DNA of 64,000 nt from Hofstenia miamia. Taxonomy: Eukaryota; Xenacoelomorpha; Acoela. The first letter of the stretch is position 1. Every line of letters begins with the position of its first letter. The notes beneath the pieces were generated by a model. That model saw only the letters and a list, made by a program, of their open reading frames with translations, did not search any database and was not told where the DNA came from. The stretch lies in NCBI GenBank assembly GCA_004352715.1, contig SCFE01000004.1:1149706-1213705 (forward strand), read 5' to 3'. Position numbers and translations under genes: made by a program. This document shows, in pieces, positions 59,400 to 64,000 of this stretch.

Positions 59400-61205
59400 A
59401 GCTCCAAGGATTTTAGTAATTAATTGTAGATCTCTAAAAAACATAAAAGATTTAAATTCCTTATTAATTGATATTCTCACATATGAAATAGATGTCTGTA
59501 TAGTTAGCGAAACTTGGTTTGACTGAAATATATGAAAGTTATCCTCAACTGTCTGGATATTTTTGTTTTAGAAAAGATCGGGAAATTTTGAATAAAATGT
59601 ACAGAGGTGGTGGTGTATGTATTTATGTTAAAAGTCATATTGAAAGTAATCTCGTAATATTTAATGAAGCAATTAATATATAATTATTGTGGATCAAAAT
59701 ACGGTTTAACAAGAAGTTAAGGTATATTGCCGGATTGTATAATCCACCAAATTTAACTGTTGCTAAGAAAAATGAATTTCGAGAATGTATCTCTGTTTGC
59801 ATAGAAAATTTAATTTTAAGTAACCAGGCATTATTTTTATTATTCGTGGTGACTAATGATCTAAATGTTGATGAGCTGTCAAGTTCTATATGTATGACAA
59901 AACTCAATCATAAAAATACAAGAAAATTAAGAACCTAGATAACGTTATAACCTCTCATCCTAATTTATATAAAAATTGTTATACATTTCAAGCTGGGGTT
60001 TCTATAGAGCATCTTGGATTAATAGCAGAACCTTCACTTATAGCAGTAATAGAAAAAGTGACAATTCCATTTCAAATTATTAATGGAAAAAATATTAAAA
60101 ACAACTGTTCAATGAATAATATAAATTTTGAAGAAATCATACGATACGATATTGATGAAGGGACTGCATTATTTTTTAAGACAAGAGTTGCATTGGCAGA
60201 GCATGCCCAATCATTAATGTTAAAATGACAAACATGGATCCAATTTTCATGACGCCTCAAATTAATTATTTATTGAGAAAAAAGAAGAAATTAATGAGTA
60301 AAAAACAATTTCATAGAGCAAATGAAATGTTTGAAAGAATTAATAAAGAAATTTAAAGAAGTATTTCAAAGAAAAATCCAAAAAAATGGTGGGCTTCTGT
60401 AATCAACTTATGTAACGCAATACACTATCAAAGATGAATAAAGAATTTGATGCAAATGAAATCAACAAAATGTTTACTAATATATCAAATGGTTTGAATT
60501 ACAAACAACCTAGAACTCTTAGTATAGATAGTGAAGAGATTCCAACCCTAACAATGCATCAATTATATCATGCATTGAAAAGTGTCAAAAAAAACATCAA
60601 CAGGATACGTCGGAATACCATATTGGTTTATTAAAAAAATTTTCGTATATAATTACACCAATAGTTCATTATATATTTACGGAATCGCTAAGAACTGCTA
60701 AATTCCCGAAAATTTGGAAAACTGCTACAATAATGCCAATTCCAAAATCACAACCGGCAAAACTACATAATTTAAGACCAATTAGCATCACTTCAATATT
60801 GTCAAGAACTTTTCAAAAACTTGTATTTAATTTTCACATCAAAGATATCTACAATAATCATTTAAATATAATTCAGCATGGATTCCGAACAAATGGAACA
60901 ACAGCAAATGCTTTTATTGAACTGCAAAATAAAATTCTATCATACAAAAATGAATATTATGATTATGTAAGATTAATCAGCCTTGATATCAAGAAAGCCT
61001 TTGACAATGTAAATCACTACATGTTATTTGAAAAATTAAACAATATAGCACATTTAAATCCGTACATAATTAATTGGCTTGATAGTTTTATTGGGAATAG
61101 ACAACAAATAGTTAAATATAATAGCAGGCGTTCGGATATGGAAAAGATCAAAAAAGGTGTTCCTCAAGGCTCCGTTTGTGGCCCATTTCTGTTCAATATA
61201 TATAT
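59400..61205 (+). pseudogene. LINE family A ORF2 (endonuclease and RT, truncated)
   Basis: The endonuclease begins LVINCRSLKNIKDLNSLL with SETWFD near 59520, but its later boxes are damaged: GGDFNDLN of the 12-kb copy reads VVTNDLN, and STDH reads SIEH. A linker follows, then an intact RT stretch (60733-61218) with NLRPISITSILSRTFQKLVF, QHGFR, SLDIKKAFDNV (first catalytic aspartate) and KKGVPQGSVCGPFLFNIYI. The copy stops there, before the YADD box, at a TATATATA junction where the next LINE begins. It is dead, but long enough to define the family. Confidence 0.88.
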
Positions 61206-62283
61206 ATTGATTCTTTAAATTGTGACTCTTTAAATATTACAAATGGTTCTATTATTAAGGTTGGTGTTGAAGAGAACGGTCGGGTTTCTTGTGCTTTCCG
61301 CGATGCTGTAATCAGCAAGTTGTTCGGCGGAATTACTTCCCTCCATACAGCGGCTTCTTTTATTAAAGATAAAAAAAACGCCGCTGTATCAGATGTTTGC
61401 TAACTTAAACAAAGATTTCGCTGCTGAGGCTCTCTTACAACTCTTCAAAACTGCGCTCTGTTCTGAAGAAGAAACTCATACTCTCTCTGATGCGTGTGTT
61501 CAGTCCTTTCCAACAAATGTCCTCACTGCCGAAACTTCTACTTCTGCATCTCCAGTCACTTCTACCTCGAGGATTCGTCATTCTCCTACACCACGTCAAT
61601 ATTTATCTTTTAAGGAAACTTCCCAATCACCAAAACCAAAGTCAAAATCCAATTACGTCAAATCTATTAAACCTAACACTACTACATTTCTAATTGGCAG
61701 TAGTATTCTGAAGTATGCTCGTTCTCACAATCTTCTTCCAAATAAGACTACTACAATCCACTCATATCCAGGCCACAACACAAACAAGCTCACTGACAAA
61801 ATCTCTTCGTATCCCAAAACTCACATCATCTCCATCATAATCAACGCTGGCCTTATAGATGGTCTTAACTCCAATGACTCTCAGTCTTTCAAATCTAAGT
61901 TAAGCAGGCTAATCTCAGAAGTACGTCGTCAATTCACACCTCGCGTCATCTACGTTCTTGAATCACTCTTATCTGTCACGATTCCAATATTCAAAGAAAC
62001 TTCATAATTCAAGAATTCAACTGAGTCATCCACTCTCTACCTGTGAACAGTTTCTCTGTGATCCCTGTTTTCCAATGCATTTTACATCAATGGCAAACTT
62101 CTTGCTAGGGATGGAATACATCTTTCTCGTCAAGGCCTAGCTCACATGATCCGCAATCTTCAATCCTACTTCAGACCCCACGAAATCTCCAATCCATCTC
62201 ATCGTCTAGCAAATGTTTCTTATTCAAAAGCTGTTACCGCTCGTCGCGTCCTTCTCCCTAGTCCTTCATATCAATCTAAATGA
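61206..62283 (+). pseudogene. LINE family B ORF1 with SGNH-esterase domain
   Basis: An N-terminal part (61230-61390, VGVEENGRVSCAFRDAVISK) is joined by a one-base slip in an A run to the frame 61393-62007, then by further slips to a stop at 62281. The C-terminal half matches SGNH-hydrolase ORF1 proteins of CR1/L2-type LINEs: TTFLIGSSILKYARSHN (block I serine), SYPGHNTNKLTDKI, IISIIINAGLID (block III region), and DGIHLSRQGLAHMIRNL (block V Asp-x-x-His, at 62110). A serine/threonine/proline-rich linker lies between. The domain is thought to aid RNP or membrane association. Frames are broken, so this copy is inactive. Confidence 0.8.
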
Positions 62284-62410
62284 AACAGGTACTTTTACTT
62301 TTAATTTTGTATATTTAAACCTATCATTGTTTAAAAAATGTAGCTAAATACTATATACACTCCGACATATCACCTCTCAACTCACAACAAACCACCACTA
62401 AGCACTACTA

Positions 62411-64000
62411 GATAACAACACTTAAATTCAGTAAGTTCATTTTCTACCAAATCTTCAAGTTTTGCTATAAAATTTATGAAAAACCAAACGGCAATCTTCT
62501 TAAAATCGTATATTTAATTCTTCTTTGCATATACTACGCATATACAGTTAAATTCAGTACGTTTATTCCTAATAATATCGATAAATATTTTTATTTCATA
62601 AGAATACTGCTCTCAGGAGATATTGAATTTAACCCAGGACCAATTCTAGAAGAATCGCAAATAGAAATAAAACTAAAAAATTACTGCAATAACTATAAAT
62701 GTGTATATCTCAATGCGAGAAGTCTACTTTCAAACAGAAATTACTTTCTAAGCTTAATAAATAAAGTTTTAAAACCAGTGCGTAAATTAGAATATGAATT
62801 AAACCGCAATATATTTGAATCACTCTGGATAGAAATTATATCATTTGAAAATAAATGTCATAAAGAACTGATTAATATCACATACTATCCAAATAAAAAT
62901 TATAATATTGACTATTTAAAATTTAAGGCAAATGAAATGTCCGAAATAAGTGATCTCTACTATTCTATAAATATATTTGGTGATTTTAATATAAATTATT
63001 TTAATAATCTTTAAAAAAAATCGTTAAAAGAATTTTGTGCAACATTCGATTTTCATTGTGTAAATACTGACTGTCCTACACGACATAACAATTTAATTGA
63101 TTACTTCCTAACAAATTCCGACTTAGTTTTTAAATCCTTCATGTTTGAATCATTCAGTGACCATGCTCTTTGCACATATATAATTACCAAAGCCAATAAA
63201 TTTAAAATAGTTTATGCAAGAGATTATCTAAATTATTCAGACGAAATAATGGAAACACTTTTGAAAAACATATCGTTCCACTATATGTACGCATTAAAAT
63301 CTGGATCTTGCATGATCAATTATATTTCAAAAGAAATGTTCAATGGAATTAATAAAGCGGCACCAATTAAGTAGCGCAAAGTAAAATTAAAAGGGCGTAA
63401 GTTTGCTATATCAAATGCCGACAATTGTGACATACATGAACTAGCGATTAATAAAAGAAAATTGTTTGATCTCGCTCAAACAGAACTGACAACAACTAAT
63501 TGGACTAATTACGAAAAGTCAAAGAGGATTATTAAACAATTAAGAAATATAAAATCTGCCTTAAAACAAAAAAGGTTCTTCAATAAACTAAATAATACAA
63601 ACAAAAATGGCGATATATTCAAAAAAAATTTGTAAAAAGTAAAGGAATTTCAACTGATATTAATGAATTAAGTATTGATAACCAAACTACAACAGAAAAA
63701 ACAAGAATAATAGGTCACCTAAAAACAACATTTAAGGAACTTGGCAATTTCAATTTTCCCCAATATAAGAGAAAGAAAAATATTAATAAATTCCCAGGAA
63801 AAACATACTTTTCTTTTAGACTTATAAATGCAAATGAAGTAGAAACCATTGTAAAAACTTTAGACACAAATGAATCAACGGCATCCTATAATCTTCCAAT
63901 ATTTATTATTAAACGTCATTTTCATATCTTTAGTGAACATCTACTATTTGCATTTAACCAGTGCATTATTGATAATGAATTCCTGGATATATTTAAGAAA
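62411..64000 (+). pseudogene. LINE family B ORF2 (2A-like motif, endonuclease, start of RT), cut by window end
   Basis: One frame runs from about 62411 with only two in-frame stops (63012, 63372) to 63636, then shifts by one base and stays open to 64000. It contains GDIEFNPGP (62616-62642), a 2A-type ribosome-skipping motif, followed by CVYLNARSLLS, the first endonuclease box. GDFNINY lies near 62980 and FSDHALC near 63160. A basic linker comes next, then the RT entry FSFRLINANEVETIVKTLDT near 63805. The segment between the first box and GDFN is too short, so part of the endonuclease is deleted. Together with the SGNH ORF1 this points to the CR1/L2/Rex group. Confidence 0.82.

Overview
The window is nuclear DNA from an animal, most likely an AT-rich, highly heterozygous invertebrate. 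The evidence is spliceosomal introns, an ELO fatty-acid elongase, an animal-type COX6B, TTAGGG-type interstitial repeats, and several families of non-LTR retrotransposons and cut-and-paste transposons. There is no bacterial or organellar signal. I cannot name the species. Six long N gaps (about 215 to 1000 bases each) and four single-N joins interrupt the sequence. At each single N the sequence restarts in DNA already present just upstream, so these look like unmerged haplotypes or false duplications.

Only two host genes are convincing. COX6B (minus strand, about 23.7-24.0 kb) is an intact single coding exon of 104 residues with the CX9C and CX10C cysteine pairs. It has a splice acceptor one base before its ATG and an AATAAA just past its stop. 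The ELO elongase (plus strand, 36.3-45.1 kb) assembles from three coding exons with compatible phases into 307 residues. It carries the HxxHH box, the NxxxHxxMYxYY and TxxQxxQ motifs, and a C-terminal KxKxx ER-retrieval signal.

Almost everything else that can be identified is mobile DNA. From left to right: a nested foldback region (0.6-5.1 kb); a 3' LINE fragment with a TTATC-repeat tail (6.0-7.1 kb); a P-element-like THAP transposase pseudogene with a recoverable exon junction (8.2-10.0 kb); a gapped minus-strand LINE (10.5-12.8 kb); a middle-repetitive sequence R1 (13.8 kb, again at 32-33.5 kb with a LINE inserted in it); a hAT relic (17.1 kb); a THAP exon held between inverted arms (17.8-18.8 kb); LINE 3' ends (18.8-20.3 kb); a large inverted duplication (25-27.2 kb); a hAT-type MITE packed with ACTCGAACTCG (29.6 kb); TE insertions inside the 7-kb first ELO intron; telomere-like tracts (28.5, 52.2, 52.7 kb); a TA-flanked MITE (53.0 kb); a 1.6-kb hAT element with both filled and empty alleles visible (54-55.7 kb); a mariner-like pseudogene (56.3-57.1 kb); and two head-to-tail LINE copies (58.3-64 kb).

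The second of those LINEs encodes an SGNH-esterase ORF1 and a 2A-like GDIEFNPGP motif at the start of ORF2. No new multi-gene system was found. The items most worth following up are the captured hAT allele pair, the THAP exon inside a foldback, the 2A-bearing LINE, and the motif-packed MITEs.
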